A stretch of DNA of 64,000 nt. Origin: an uncultured Dongia sp. GTDB taxonomy: Bacteria; Pseudomonadota; Alphaproteobacteria; Dongiales; Dongiaceae. How positions within the stretch are numbered: position 1 is the first letter of the stretch; each line of letters starts with the position of its first letter. The notes under the pieces are model-generated. The model did no database searches, was not told the DNA's origin, and saw only the letters and a program-made list of their open reading frames with translations. A program made the translations under genes and the position numbers. The stretch lies in the NCBI RefSeq assembly GCF_936916975.1, contig NZ_CAKZGO010000003.1, positions 124,001-188,000 of the forward strand, read 5' to 3'. Positions 55,023-63,951 of the stretch are shown here, piece after piece.

Positions 55023-56659
55023 GTCACCACATCCGGCTGGGCGCGCCCAGACACTCGTTTGATGCCGATGAGCTCTTCGGCAAGGTTGATGAAATCGGCC
55101 AAAGCCACCTGCGGCTCCAGATCAAGCACACCGGTCTTGGGCTCGAAGCGTTCGAGATAGAGGCGCAGGGTAGCGCCCTCGGTGCCTGTCCCTGAGAGGC
55201 GCAACACCAACCGGCCGCCATCGGAGAAGACCAGGCGGACACCCTGGTGTTCACTGATCGACCCATCGATCGGGTCCTGATAGCGGAAATCATCGGCCAG
55301 TTCGATGCGGCGGCCATTGCCGGCACGTCCCTGCAGATCGGGCAAGCGCTGGCGCAACGTATTGACGATCTCATTGGCACGGTCGCTGTCGACCGCCTCG
55401 TAATCATGGCGCGAATAGTAATGCCGGCCGAAGCGCCGCCAATGCGCGTCCATGATGGCTGGCACGGACTTCCCCGTGGCGGCCAATAGATCGAGCCAGA
55501 ACAACACGGCCCACAACCCGTCCTTCTCGCGCACATGGTCCGACCCGGTGCCGTAGCTTTCCTCGCCGCACAAGGTGACGCGGCCGGCATCGAGAAGATT
55601 GCCGAAGAACTTCCAGCCGGTCGGCGTTTCGAAACTCTCGATGCCGAGTTCCGCGGCAACAACGTCGGCCGCCCTGCTGGTCGGCATGGAACGCGCCACA
55701 CCCTTGATGCCCTTGGCATAGCCTGGAATGAGTGTCGCGTTGGCTGCCAGCACCGCGAGGCTGTCGCTGGGGCTGATGGCCAGTTTCGCACCGACGATCA
55801 TGTTGCGATCGCCATCGCCATCGGACGCGGCACCGAGTGCCGGCGCATCGGCCGCCCACATCCGCGCCATCAATTCTTCCGCATGGGCCGGATTGGGGTC
55901 GGGATGATGATTGCCGAAATCTGTTTTGGGCACGAAGTTGAGCAAAGACTGCGCCGAGGCACCCAGGCGCTTTGCCAGGATCTCCTCGGCATAGGGTCCG
56001 GTCACTGCATGCATCGCATCGAACAGCATCCGGTTGCCCTTGAGCCAGTTGCGCATGCGGTCGAAATCGAACAGGCGTTCCATCAGGTCGGCGTAGTCGG
56101 CGACGGGATCGACGATCTCGACGCTCATGCCGCCCAGTTGCTGCGTACCGATACGATCGAGATCGATCTTGCCGGCGCTGTCATCGAGGATGTCGTAGCC
56201 GGTCAGGGTCTGCGACAGCTTGAACATCGCTTCGGTCAAGGATTCCGGGGCGGGGCCGCCATTGGTCGCATTATATTTGATGCCGAAATCACCATCCGGC
56301 CCACCGGGATTATGGCTGGCGGACAGGATAATGCCGCCCTTAAGGCCGCGCTGGCGGATGAGATTGCTGGCGGCCGGCGTCGAGAGGATGCCGCCCTTGC
56401 CCACCAGTACCTTGGCGATGCCGTGTGCCGCGGCCATACGCAGGATGATGGCGCTGGCTTCGCGGTTGTAATAGCGGCCGTCGCCACCGAGCGCGATCGT
56501 CGCGCCCTTCAAATCACCCACGGCGTCAAAGATCGCCTGCACGAACATCGCCAGATAATGCGGCTCGGCAAAGCGTGTCACTTTCTTGCGCAGGCCCGAG
56601 GTGCCGGGCCGTTGATCGGTAAAGGGCGGACAGTTGATTCGTTGGACCGGCGTCGCCAT
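55019..56659 (-). CDS. pgm: Phosphoglucomutase (alpha-D-glucose)
   Basis: 546 residues from the ATG at 56659, with AAGGG eight bases upstream; an alternative ATG at 56668 overlaps the hisD-family stop. GTSGLRKKV near the N-terminus, the catalytic phosphoserine loop ILSASHNPGGPDGDFG, metal loop SDGDGDRNM and the sugar loop CGEESYGTGSDH are all intact. It interconverts glucose-1-P and glucose-6-P, feeding pgi. Coupled to pgi by overlap. Confidence 0.95.
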   Translation of the reverse strand: MATPVQRINCPPFTDQRPGTSGLRKKVTRFAEPHYLAMFVQAIFDAVGDLKGATIALGGDGRYYNREASAIILRMAAAHGIAKVLVGKGGILSTPAASNLIRQRGLKGGIILSASHNPGGPDGDFGIKYNATNGGPAPESLTEAMFKLSQTLTGYDILDDSAGKIDLDRIGTQQLGGMSVEIVDPVADYADLMERLFDFDRMRNWLKGNRMLFDAMHAVTGPYAEEILAKRLGASAQSLLNFVPKTDFGNHHPDPNPAHAEELMARMWAADAPALGAASDGDGDRNMIVGAKLAISPSDSLAVLAANATLIPGYAKGIKGVARSMPTSRAADVVAAELGIESFETPTGWKFFGNLLDAGRVTLCGEESYGTGSDHVREKDGLWAVLFWLDLLAATGKSVPAIMDAHWRRFGRHYYSRHDYEAVDSDRANEIVNTLRQRLPDLQGRAGNGRRIELADDFRYQDPIDGSISEHQGVRLVFSDGGRLVLRLSGTGTEGATLRLYLERFEPKTGVLDLEPQVALADFINLAEELIGIKRVSGRAQPDVVT

Positions 56660-56664
56660 CAAAT

Positions 56665-58002
56665 TCATCCCTTTCGTGTTGCCATGATATCGTCGCGTGT
56701 GCTCGAGACCGCATTGGCATGGGCGTCGAACCCTTCATAGCGCGCCAGCACTTCTGCGGCCTTGGCGAGGCCCGCATAACCCGACGGCGTCACATGCGCC
56801 ACCGTCGCGCGCTTCATGTAGTCGAACACCGAGAGCGGCGACATGGTCTTGGCCCAGCCGCTGGTCGGCAGCACATTGTTGGGGCCGATGACGAAGTTCG
56901 CCAGCGTGTTGGAACTGTTCTCGCCCAGCAGGATCTCGCCGGCATTGCGGATGTGTCCCAAATGCGCGTAGGGCTCCTTGGCATGGATCATCAGATGCTC
57001 TGGCGCATAGTCGTTGACGAAGTCATAGGCGCTCTGGATATCCGGTGTCAGAATGATGCCACCGCGCTCCGACGACAACACCGTCATCGTGTAATCGATC
57101 CGCGTTTCGCTCATCTTCGCAAAGAAGCCGGGAATGGCTTTCATCGCCGCTTCGGCCACGGCGCGCGATGGGGTCACCAGGAAGCCTGAGGAATCCGGCC
57201 CGTGCTCAACCTCGACCAGCAGATCAAGGGCAGCGAGCCTGCCATCCGCCGTCTCATCGGCCAGCACCAGCGCTTCGGAGGGTCCGGCCAGCATGCCAGG
57301 ATCGATGAGGTCGGACAGCTGCTTCTTGGCGGCGAGCAGATAGGGGCTGCCGGGGCCAACGATCTTGAGGCAACGGGGCACGCTCACCGTGCCGTAGGCT
57401 GCAGCCGCCACGGCCTGGGCGCCACCAACGCGGTAAACTTCCGAAACGCCGGCGAGCTTGGCCGCGATCAAGGTTGCGGCATCGGCACGACCATCGGCGC
57501 CCGGCGGCGTCAGCATCACAACGCGCGGGACACCGGCCACCACAGCGGGGATCGCCGTCATCAATGCGACCGATGGGAAAGAGCCTTTGCCGCGCGGCAC
57601 ATAGCAGGCGACGGAGTCAATCGGCGACCAGCGCTCCCCGGCAAAGACACCGGGGCGCATTTCCTTCAGCCACATTTCCTCCGGCCGCTGCGCCTCGTGG
57701 AAGCGGCGGATATTGTCGGCGGCGAATTCCAGGGCCTCGATGACGTCGGCGGAGACATGGGCGTAGGCCCAGTCGAAATCTTCCGGCGGCGTGGCGATTG
57801 CAGTAAAACCCTGGGGCGCGCCGTCAAAACGTTGGGCGCAGCGGATGAGGGCTGCATCACCCTCTGCTGCCACGGCCGCAATGATGGGTTTCACGGCATC
57901 GATGAAGCCTTGCAGATCCTCTTCCGAGCGCACCATGAGCCGGGCGCGGGCCGCGTCATCCATCTGGGCCAAGTCGTAGAAGCGCACGGCACGGTCGGTC
58001 AT
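56665..58002 (-). CDS. hisD: Histidinol dehydrogenase family protein
   Basis: 445 residues of the HisD family: GGAQAVAAAAYGT, MLAGPSEALVLAD, VEHGPDSSGFLVT and DYAPEHLMI with the catalytic Glu-His pair. It lies ahead of pgm-pgi and not in a his operon. The usual AEHDP segment reads VEHGP. Some HisD-like enzymes (for example sulfopropanediol dehydrogenase HpsN) act on other alcohols, so this could be a paralogue rather than the biosynthetic enzyme. The stop overlaps pgm. Confidence 0.75.
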   Translation of the reverse strand: MTDRAVRFYDLAQMDDAARARLMVRSEEDLQGFIDAVKPIIAAVAAEGDAALIRCAQRFDGAPQGFTAIATPPEDFDWAYAHVSADVIEALEFAADNIRRFHEAQRPEEMWLKEMRPGVFAGERWSPIDSVACYVPRGKGSFPSVALMTAIPAVVAGVPRVVMLTPPGADGRADAATLIAAKLAGVSEVYRVGGAQAVAAAAYGTVSVPRCLKIVGPGSPYLLAAKKQLSDLIDPGMLAGPSEALVLADETADGRLAALDLLVEVEHGPDSSGFLVTPSRAVAEAAMKAIPGFFAKMSETRIDYTMTVLSSERGGIILTPDIQSAYDFVNDYAPEHLMIHAKEPYAHLGHIRNAGEILLGENSSNTLANFVIGPNNVLPTSGWAKTMSPLSVFDYMKRATVAHVTPSGYAGLAKAAEVLARYEGFDAHANAVSSTRDDIMATRKG

Positions 58003-58163
58003 TTTCAGGGGAATTCCAAATATACGCAGGTAAATCTATCGGCGAGAGGAGCTTAACCAAGGGATGTATTGGCTTTCCACCCTGAAAGCAATGCAGTGCA
58101 GCAAAATGCGGAAATCCGCCGGATTCGCCTCAAAATCCACCCATGGGAATCCACGGCGCAGAC

Positions 58164-58204
58164 AAAAAAACGCCCAACCGCAAAGAGGAAGCGATTGGGC
58201 GTTT
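58164..58204 (-). terminator. Rho-independent terminator (minus strand)
   Basis: AAACGCCCAA (58168-58177) pairs with TTGGGCGTTT (58195-58204) in a perfect 10-bp stem with a 17-base loop. A run of seven A on the plus strand gives the U-tract for minus-strand transcripts. It would end a transcript coming from the 58.4-58.6 kb region, or act as a leader terminator for the hisD-family gene. Confidence 0.75.
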
Positions 58205-58398
58205 GGGTCGATCTCAGCTGGGGTTCCCTTTCGGGGGGTAGGTCCGGCTGGGGTGCGCTGAAATCGACCGACCAGTTGGCAACATCCGTTAAAGAGCGAA
58301 ACTGACAAAAACCTCAAACTGGCAAACAGGGGCTAAAATCACAGCTTAAATCACAGGGAGTAGAAGTAATTGGCCAGGACTGAACCGGGCCGGCCCGA

Positions 58399-58617
58399 TC
58401 AGACGACGACCGAGAGAAGGGGTTTGTCGAAGGCCAATCTTGACCGCAGCGCGACGCGCGAGCGCATGATCAGGCGTGAGCGCAGGCTGAGGCGCGAACG
58501 CAAATTGACCCGGGAGCGCAGATTCGCGCGCGAACGCTCGGAATTGATCCAGGCCGGCGCCATGCCCATGCAGATCGCCCACATCACCAAGGCGGTGCCG
58601 ATAAGTGTCTCAATCAT
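58399..58617 (-). CDS. Possible small membrane protein with Arg-Ser repeats
   Basis: 72 residues from the ATG at 58617 with AAGGGAC upstream. One hydrophobic segment (MIETLIGTALVMWAICMGMA) is followed by seven short repeats of the LRSRL/LRSRV type and a short tail. The DNA shows matching ~18-base tandem repeats. A terminator on the same strand lies 195 bases downstream. The opposite strand also has an ORF from a TTG (58370-58735), rich in Arg-Glu-Arg, so coding strand is not settled. Function unknown. Confidence 0.3.
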   Translation of the reverse strand: MIETLIGTALVMWAICMGMAPAWINSERSRANLRSRVNLRSRLSLRSRLIMRSRVALRSRLAFDKPLLSVVV

Positions 58618-58765
58618 TGCCAATGTCCCTTTTCGCTGGCCGCGCTTTTCGGAAGGCTGCCTCACCTGCAGCCGCATATTTGTCCCAAACAACCCTAGGC
58701 CGGCCGGGCATGGGCCGCCGCCGACAAGCCGGTGACCTGCGTGACAAGGCTGTGACCGGTTAAAA

Positions 58766-58779
58766 TGTATTTTAATACA
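58766..58779. promoter_or_regulatory. AT-rich palindrome upstream of rimO
   Basis: TGTATTTTAATACA is an inverted repeat (TGTATT/AATACA) in an otherwise GC-rich intergenic region, 155 bases before rimO. Operator-like, with no identified regulator. The rest of 58618-58933 shows nothing else recognisable. Confidence 0.35.
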
Positions 58780-58933
58780 ATCCCTTAGGAGACGGCTTGC
58801 CTGCCGATTAAAATACCGGTAGGTGAAGCGCGCATGTGGATGGGCAAAGTGCCCGCGCGGCGCCCCGGCGGTTTGATGGGGCCTGGCCAGATCAGGCGCG
58901 CGATATCCCTTAGAGATTCAGGACCGCTTTTAG

Positions 58934-60262
58934 ATGAGCAAGAGCCAGCCGCGCGTCGGCATCGTCAGCCTGGGCTGCCCCAAGGCGCTCGTGGATTCGG
59001 AACGCATCCTCACCCAGCTACGGGCTGAAGGGTACGATATCTCCGATTCCTATGCCGGGGCAGACGTGGTCATCGTCAATACCTGCGGCTTCCTTGATTC
59101 CGCCCGCACCGAGAGCCTGGATGCGATCGGCGAGGCGCTGCATGAGAACGGCAAGGTGATCGTCACCGGCTGCCTCGGCGCCACCCCGGATCTCATCCGC
59201 CAGCAGCACCCCAAGGTGCTCTCGATCACCGGTCCGCAGCAATATGAGAGTGTCGTCAACGCGGTTCATGACGTGATCCCGCCGAAGCACGACCCGTTCT
59301 ACGATCTGGTCCCGCCGGCCGGCCTCAAGCTGACCCCGCGCCATTACGCCTATCTGAAGATCTCCGAAGGCTGCAACAATCGCTGCACCTTCTGCATCAT
59401 TCCGGCGCTGCGCGGCGATCTCGTCTCGCGGCCCGCGCGCCAGGTTCTGGTGGAAGCGGAAAACCTGGTGAAGTCCGGCGTCAAGGAATTGCTGGTGATC
59501 AGCCAGGATACAAGTGCTTACGGCGTGGACATTAGATATGCCGAGAGCAAGTATCAGGGCCGCATGGTCAAGGCGAAGTTTCTCGACCTCGCCCGCGAAC
59601 TGGGCCAGCTCGGCGCCTGGACGCGGCTTCATTACGTCTATCCCTATCCGCATGTCGATGATGTCATTCCCTTGATGGCGGACGGCTTGATCCTTCCTTA
59701 TCTCGATATCCCCTTCCAGCATGCCAGCCCGAAGATCCTGAAAGCCATGAAGCGCCCGGGCAATCAGGAAAAGGTGCTGGAGCGGATCAAGAAATGGCGC
59801 GAGATCTGCCCCGACCTCACCATCCGCTCGACCTTCATCGTCGGCTTCCCGGGCGAGACCGAAGAAGACTTCGAATTCATGCTGGATTGGCTGGAAGAAG
59901 CGGAGCTCGACCGCGTCGGCTGCTTCAAATACGAGCCGGTCGACGGCGCCAAATCCAACGATCTCGGCCTCGAACAGGTCGATGAGGATGAGAAGCATGA
60001 CCGCTGGGATCGTTTCATGGAGACCCAGCGCCTGATCAGCGAGAAACGTATGCAGCGCAAGGTCGGCCGGACCCTGGAGGTCCTGATCGACGAAGCCGAC
60101 AAAGTGCAGGCGATCGGCCGCTCCTCGGCCGATGCGCCGGAAATCGATGGCCAGGTGTTCGTCTCCAATCTCGGCAAGAAGCGCCTCAAGGCCGGCGACA
60201 TGGTCAAGGTGAAGATCGACCGCGCCGAGGATTACGATCTCTGGGGCACGCTCGCTGACTGA
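58934..60262 (+). CDS. rimO: Ribosomal protein uS12 methylthiotransferase RimO
   Basis: 442 residues. UPF0004 domain with [15 protein letters not shown] and the auxiliary cluster cysteines (NTCGF, VTGCLG), radical-SAM motif [13 protein letters not shown] (CxxxCxxC), and a C-terminal TRAM domain. It methylthiolates Asp88 of ribosomal protein S12. GPQQYESV and the short spacer favour RimO over MiaB. AGGA precedes the ATG. Confidence 0.95.
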   Translation: MSKSQPRVGIVSLGCPKALVDSERILTQLRAEGYDISDSYAGADVVIVNTCGFLDSARTESLDAIGEALHENGKVIVTGCLGATPDLIRQQHPKVLSITGPQQYESVVNAVHDVIPPKHDPFYDLVPPAGLKLTPRHYAYLKISEGCNNRCTFCIIPALRGDLVSRPARQVLVEAENLVKSGVKELLVISQDTSAYGVDIRYAESKYQGRMVKAKFLDLARELGQLGAWTRLHYVYPYPHVDDVIPLMADGLILPYLDIPFQHASPKILKAMKRPGNQEKVLERIKKWREICPDLTIRSTFIVGFPGETEEDFEFMLDWLEEAELDRVGCFKYEPVDGAKSNDLGLEQVDEDEKHDRWDRFMETQRLISEKRMQRKVGRTLEVLIDEADKVQAIGRSSADAPEIDGQVFVSNLGKKRLKAGDMVKVKIDRAEDYDLWGTLAD

Positions 60263-60343
60263 CATTCGCTGGATCTGATTGTCAGCCCTATCCGCCGCCG
60301 CTAGGTTGATCCCGGTTCACGGGATCATGGGGTGGGGGACGAG

Positions 60344-61351
60344 ATGGACGAGGCGGAATTCCAGCGCAAGAAGGCCGAGATGGAGCCCTGGTATTGGTGG
60401 GGCATCCAGACCTTCTTCAAATGCAAATTCGACGAGAACCCGGCCAATTGTGATATCGCGTTGGTAGGTGTCCCGCATTCCTCCGGCAACGGCTCGACCG
60501 AACGCGACCAGCATCTGGCCCCCCGCGCGGTGCGCAATGTGTCCGGCTGGTATCGCCGCGGCCATCAGAAATACGGAATTGTCCCGTGGGAGTCGGCGCG
60601 CATCAACGATATCGGCGACGTGCCCCTGCCTCACGCCATGGTCAACGACATCTGCGTCAAGGATATCGAGGGTTTCTACAAGCGCCTCGATCGTGCCGGC
60701 ACAAGGCCGGTCTCGATCGGCGGCGATCATTCGATCACCGGCCCGATCCTCAAAGCGCTGGCTGGCAAGGATGCCAACCTCACGCAGGGCCGCAAATGCG
60801 CGCTCCTCCATTTCGATGCCCATCGCGACGATTACGAACACATCCCGCATTGGTTGGGCGCCGAACGGTCGGCGGCGCATTGGGCTGCCTATACGGTCGC
60901 CGAACAGCATGTCGATCCGGCGCACAGCGTGCAGCTCGGCATGCGCGGCAACCCGATCCGGCCGCGTGCCGATCTCAATTTCAGCAAGCTTGGCTATCGC
61001 CTCATTCCGGCCGATGAATTTTTCGAGATCGGCATCGAGAAGACCATCGAGATCATCCGCGAACGCGTCGGTGACCTGCCGCTCTACATCACCTTCGATC
61101 TCGACGTGCTGGACCCGGCCGACGCGCCGGCGGTCTCGAACCTGGAACCACTGCATGAAGGGTTGCGTGCCTCGCAGATCGTCAAGATCTTCCACGGCCT
61201 GCGCGGCATGAACATCATCGGCGGCGATATCGTCTGCATGATCCCCACCAAGGACAATCCCAACAACATCACCGCCATGAACGCGATGGCGATCATGTTC
61301 GAGATGGTGGCACTCATTGCCGACCGGATGGAGCAGGCGAAGAAGGGGTAA
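60344..61351 (+). CDS. Ureohydrolase (arginase/agmatinase family, non-canonical)
   Basis: 335 residues from ATG 60344, GGGGGA upstream. Metal ligands are present: GGDHS, HFDAHRDDY and TFDLDVLDP. The usual APGTGTPE stretch is APAVSNLEP, and the usual D-x-V-E-x-x-P is GGDIVCMIPTKDN. These features, with GVPHSSGNGSTERDQHLAPRA, set it in a subgroup of agmatinase-like proteins that I recall as including guanidine hydrolases (GdmH), not classical arginase; this is inference. No nickel chaperone genes are adjacent. A 7-bp hairpin GATCCCG/CGGGATC (60308-60326) lies in the short leader. Confidence 0.75.
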   Translation: MDEAEFQRKKAEMEPWYWWGIQTFFKCKFDENPANCDIALVGVPHSSGNGSTERDQHLAPRAVRNVSGWYRRGHQKYGIVPWESARINDIGDVPLPHAMVNDICVKDIEGFYKRLDRAGTRPVSIGGDHSITGPILKALAGKDANLTQGRKCALLHFDAHRDDYEHIPHWLGAERSAAHWAAYTVAEQHVDPAHSVQLGMRGNPIRPRADLNFSKLGYRLIPADEFFEIGIEKTIEIIRERVGDLPLYITFDLDVLDPADAPAVSNLEPLHEGLRASQIVKIFHGLRGMNIIGGDIVCMIPTKDNPNNITAMNAMAIMFEMVALIADRMEQAKKG

Positions 61352-61401
61352 TATTCTTAGCCGGCGCCCCTTGTCGGCGGCTGCGGCCGCTTCTAAGAAT
61401 A
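61352..61401 (+). promoter_or_regulatory. Inverted repeat in the leader of the AlaX-like gene
   Basis: TATTCTTAG (61352-61360) and CTAAGAATA (61393-61401) form a perfect 9-bp stem ending four bases before the ATG at 61406, enclosing a GC-rich inner arm. It would cover the ribosome-binding region and could act as a terminator for the upstream gene or a translational block. Confidence 0.4.
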
Positions 61402-61405
61402 GAGC

Positions 61406-62053
61406 ATGCTCCGCAAGGTTTTCTGGGAAGATCCCTATCTCACGCGTCTCGATACCGAGATCGCGACGGTCGATGGTGATGATGTCACCTTGGCGGCCAC
61501 CATCATCTATGCCTTCTCCGGCGGGCAGGAGAGCGATGCCGGCACGATCGGCGGCCGTTCGGTCCTGGCCGCCAAGAAATTCGGCACGGACATTGTCTAT
61601 ACACTGTCCACAGGTCATGGCCTGGCTGCTGGCGATCTGGTTGCAACCGAGATCGATTGGGAACGCCGCTACCGGCTGATGCGGCTGCATTTCGCCGCCG
61701 AAATCGTGCTGGAGATCGTCTATCGCGATTTGGGGCCGATCGAGAAGATCGGCGCCCATATCGCGGCAGACAAGGCGCGCATTGATTTTGCCCGCGCGAT
61801 GCCGGTGACGGCGGAACTGCCCGCTTTGCTGGTACGCGCCAGCGCCATCATCAACGCCGACCTGCCAATCACCAGCGCCTTCAGCGACACGCAAGCCGGT
61901 CGCCGTTACTGGCAGGTGCCGGGCTTCGACCCCGTCCCTTGCGGCGGCACACACCTCAAGCGAACCGGCGAAGTCGGGCCTTTGACCCTGAAACGCCGCA
62001 ACATCGGCAAGGGCAAAGAGCGGATCGAGATCCATCTGGGGACCTCGGCCTGA
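61406..62053 (+). CDS. Alanyl-tRNA editing (AlaX-like) protein
   Basis: 215 residues. The SAD/AlaX editing fold is shown by GGQESDAGTIGG, a His in RLHFAAEIVLE, and the zinc motif CGGTHLKRTGEVGPL near the C-terminus. It would deacylate mischarged Ser- or Gly-tRNA-Ala. The first zinc motif is H-x3-E instead of the usual H-x3-H, which may alter metal binding. Full length and intact otherwise. Confidence 0.82.
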   Translation: MLRKVFWEDPYLTRLDTEIATVDGDDVTLAATIIYAFSGGQESDAGTIGGRSVLAAKKFGTDIVYTLSTGHGLAAGDLVATEIDWERRYRLMRLHFAAEIVLEIVYRDLGPIEKIGAHIAADKARIDFARAMPVTAELPALLVRASAIINADLPITSAFSDTQAGRRYWQVPGFDPVPCGGTHLKRTGEVGPLTLKRRNIGKGKERIEIHLGTSA

Positions 62054-62259
62054 CATCGCGATGAATAGCTGGGCAGCCCTGCCCAGGATTCCGGCAATCC
62101 CAACCTCCGCGAGGAAAGATCGCGACCTTCCCTGCCCAACGGGTCAAGAATTTCATTGCAGATTTGTGATCGCGGTATAGCCTAGCGGGCGAAAAGGACG
62201 CGGGGCAAGGCGTCCGGGGATGCAAAAAACACGTCAAATCACCAACCAGGAGGCTCTCG

Positions 62260-63819
62260 ATGAATATGCTTCTTAAGGCCGGCGTTGCCGGTCTTGCACT
62301 GGTCATGGCCAGCGGCTTTGCCGCCGACGCCAAGACCCCCAAGGACACGCTGGTCATGGCCTGGGTCTTCGACGACATCATTTCGCTGGATCCGGCGGAA
62401 ATCTACGAGTTCTCCAGCTCGGAATATATGGCCAACACCTATGACCGCCTGATCGTGCAGGACCTCGACAACCCTGGCGCCGTGAAGATGCAGGCCGCCG
62501 AGAGCTGGTCCGCCTCCGATGACGGCAAGGTCATCACTTTCAAGATCCGCCCGGGCATCAAGTTCGCATCGGGTAATGAAATGACCGCCGAGGACGCCGA
62601 ATTCTCGATCGAGCGCTACGTGATCCTGGACAAGAACCCGGCCTTCATCCTGAACCAGTTCGGTCTCAAGAAAGAGACCGTCAAGGACATGGTCCGCGTG
62701 AAGGATGCCTCGACCCTCGAGGTCGAACTCGATGCGCCCTACGCGCCGAGCTTTTTTCTGAACTGCCTGTCCTTCACCTCGGCGGTCGTCGACAAGAAGG
62801 AAGTCATGTCGCATGAGGCCAACGGGGATCTCGGCTATGACTGGCTGCGCACTAATTATGCGGGTTCCGGCCCGTTCGTGCTGAAGGGCTGGAAGCCCAA
62901 TGAATCGCTGGTGATGGAAGCCAACGAATCCTATTGGGGCGGTGCGCCGAAGATCAAGCGCGTACTGGCGAAGAACGTGCTCGAAAGTGCCACCCAGCAG
63001 CTGCTGCTGCAAAAGGGCGATGTCGACATGGCACGCAACCTGACCAACGACCAGCTGACCGCCATTGCCGGCGACAAGAACATCACGGTTGCCGCGACGC
63101 CGAAGGCGACGCTCTGGTATATGGGTCTCAATACTACGAACCCGAATCTTGCCAAGCCGGAAGTCCGCCAGGCGATGAAGTATCTGGTCGACTATGACGG
63201 CCTTGCCAAGACCTCGTTCAAGAGCATCGGCATCAAGCACCAGACCTTCCTGCCGGAAGGCCAGCTCGGCGCCGATAACGAAACGCCGTTCACCCTGAAT
63301 GTCGAAAAGGCCAAGGAGTTGCTGGCCCAGGCCGGCCTGCCGGATGGCTTCAACATCACCATGGACACCACCAACAAGACCGAGACCCGCCTGCTCTCCG
63401 CCTCGATCCAGAACACCATGGCCAAGGCCGGCATCAACGTCATCATCAAGCTCGCCGACAACAAGACGACGCTGACCAAGTATCGCGCCAGCCAGCACGA
63501 CATCTATATCGGCCAGTGGGGCTCGGATTATCAGGATCCGCATTCCAACGCCGAAGGCTATCTGATGGCGCCGCTCGCCAAGCGCAATGTCTGGCAGCTG
63601 CCGGAGAATGAAACCGCCGTTCTCGCCGCCCGCGACGAGAAGGACAACACCAAGCGTGCCGCGATGTATATGGACCTGCAGAAGAAGGCGCTGGAAACCA
63701 GCCCCTACATCATCATGTTCCAGCAGATCGAAACTGCGGCCATTCTCAACAACGTGAAGGGCTTCGTCATCGGCCCGACCTTCGATCTCAATCTCTATGC
63801 GAATGTGACCAAGGAATAA
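62260..63819 (+). CDS. Peptide/nickel-type ABC substrate-binding protein (SBP family 5)
   Basis: 519 residues with a perfect GGAGG before the ATG and a signal peptide MNMLLKAGVAGLALVMASGF. SBP_bac_5 features: LDPAEIYEFSSSEYMANTYDRL, an internal LRTNYAGSGPFVLKGWKPNESLVM, and a C-terminal hydrophobic lobe. It binds di-/oligopeptides or related solutes for import. The probable permease begins at the window's right end after a hairpin repeat. Confidence 0.9.
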   Translation: MNMLLKAGVAGLALVMASGFAADAKTPKDTLVMAWVFDDIISLDPAEIYEFSSSEYMANTYDRLIVQDLDNPGAVKMQAAESWSASDDGKVITFKIRPGIKFASGNEMTAEDAEFSIERYVILDKNPAFILNQFGLKKETVKDMVRVKDASTLEVELDAPYAPSFFLNCLSFTSAVVDKKEVMSHEANGDLGYDWLRTNYAGSGPFVLKGWKPNESLVMEANESYWGGAPKIKRVLAKNVLESATQQLLLQKGDVDMARNLTNDQLTAIAGDKNITVAATPKATLWYMGLNTTNPNLAKPEVRQAMKYLVDYDGLAKTSFKSIGIKHQTFLPEGQLGADNETPFTLNVEKAKELLAQAGLPDGFNITMDTTNKTETRLLSASIQNTMAKAGINVIIKLADNKTTLTKYRASQHDIYIGQWGSDYQDPHSNAEGYLMAPLAKRNVWQLPENETAVLAARDEKDNTKRAAMYMDLQKKALETSPYIIMFQQIETAAILNNVKGFVIGPTFDLNLYANVTKE

Positions 63820-63850
63820 GACGTCGCTCATGCGGCATCTTTCCACGCTT

Positions 63851-63929
63851 CCCCTCTCCCAACTCGGGGGAGGGGAATATCTTACGACAGAGTATTTTCG
63901 TCATGCCCGGGTCAAGCCTGGGCATGACG
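63851..63929. repeat. Palindromic intergenic hairpins between binding protein and permease
   Basis: CGTCATGCCCGGG/CCTGGGCATGACG (63899-63929) pairs with one wobble, preceded by CCCCTCTCCC/GGGGAGGGG (63851-63876). Such hairpins commonly lie within Opp/Dpp operons and lower downstream expression relative to the binding protein. Confidence 0.6.
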
Positions 63930-63951
63930 TGTTTTTATGGCGTGCTCTCCC

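Noticed and set aside
58370-58735. Plus-strand TTG-start ORF over the tandem repeats
   Set aside because: Possible ribosome site but only charge-repeat content; listed only as the alternative strand of the repeat ORF.
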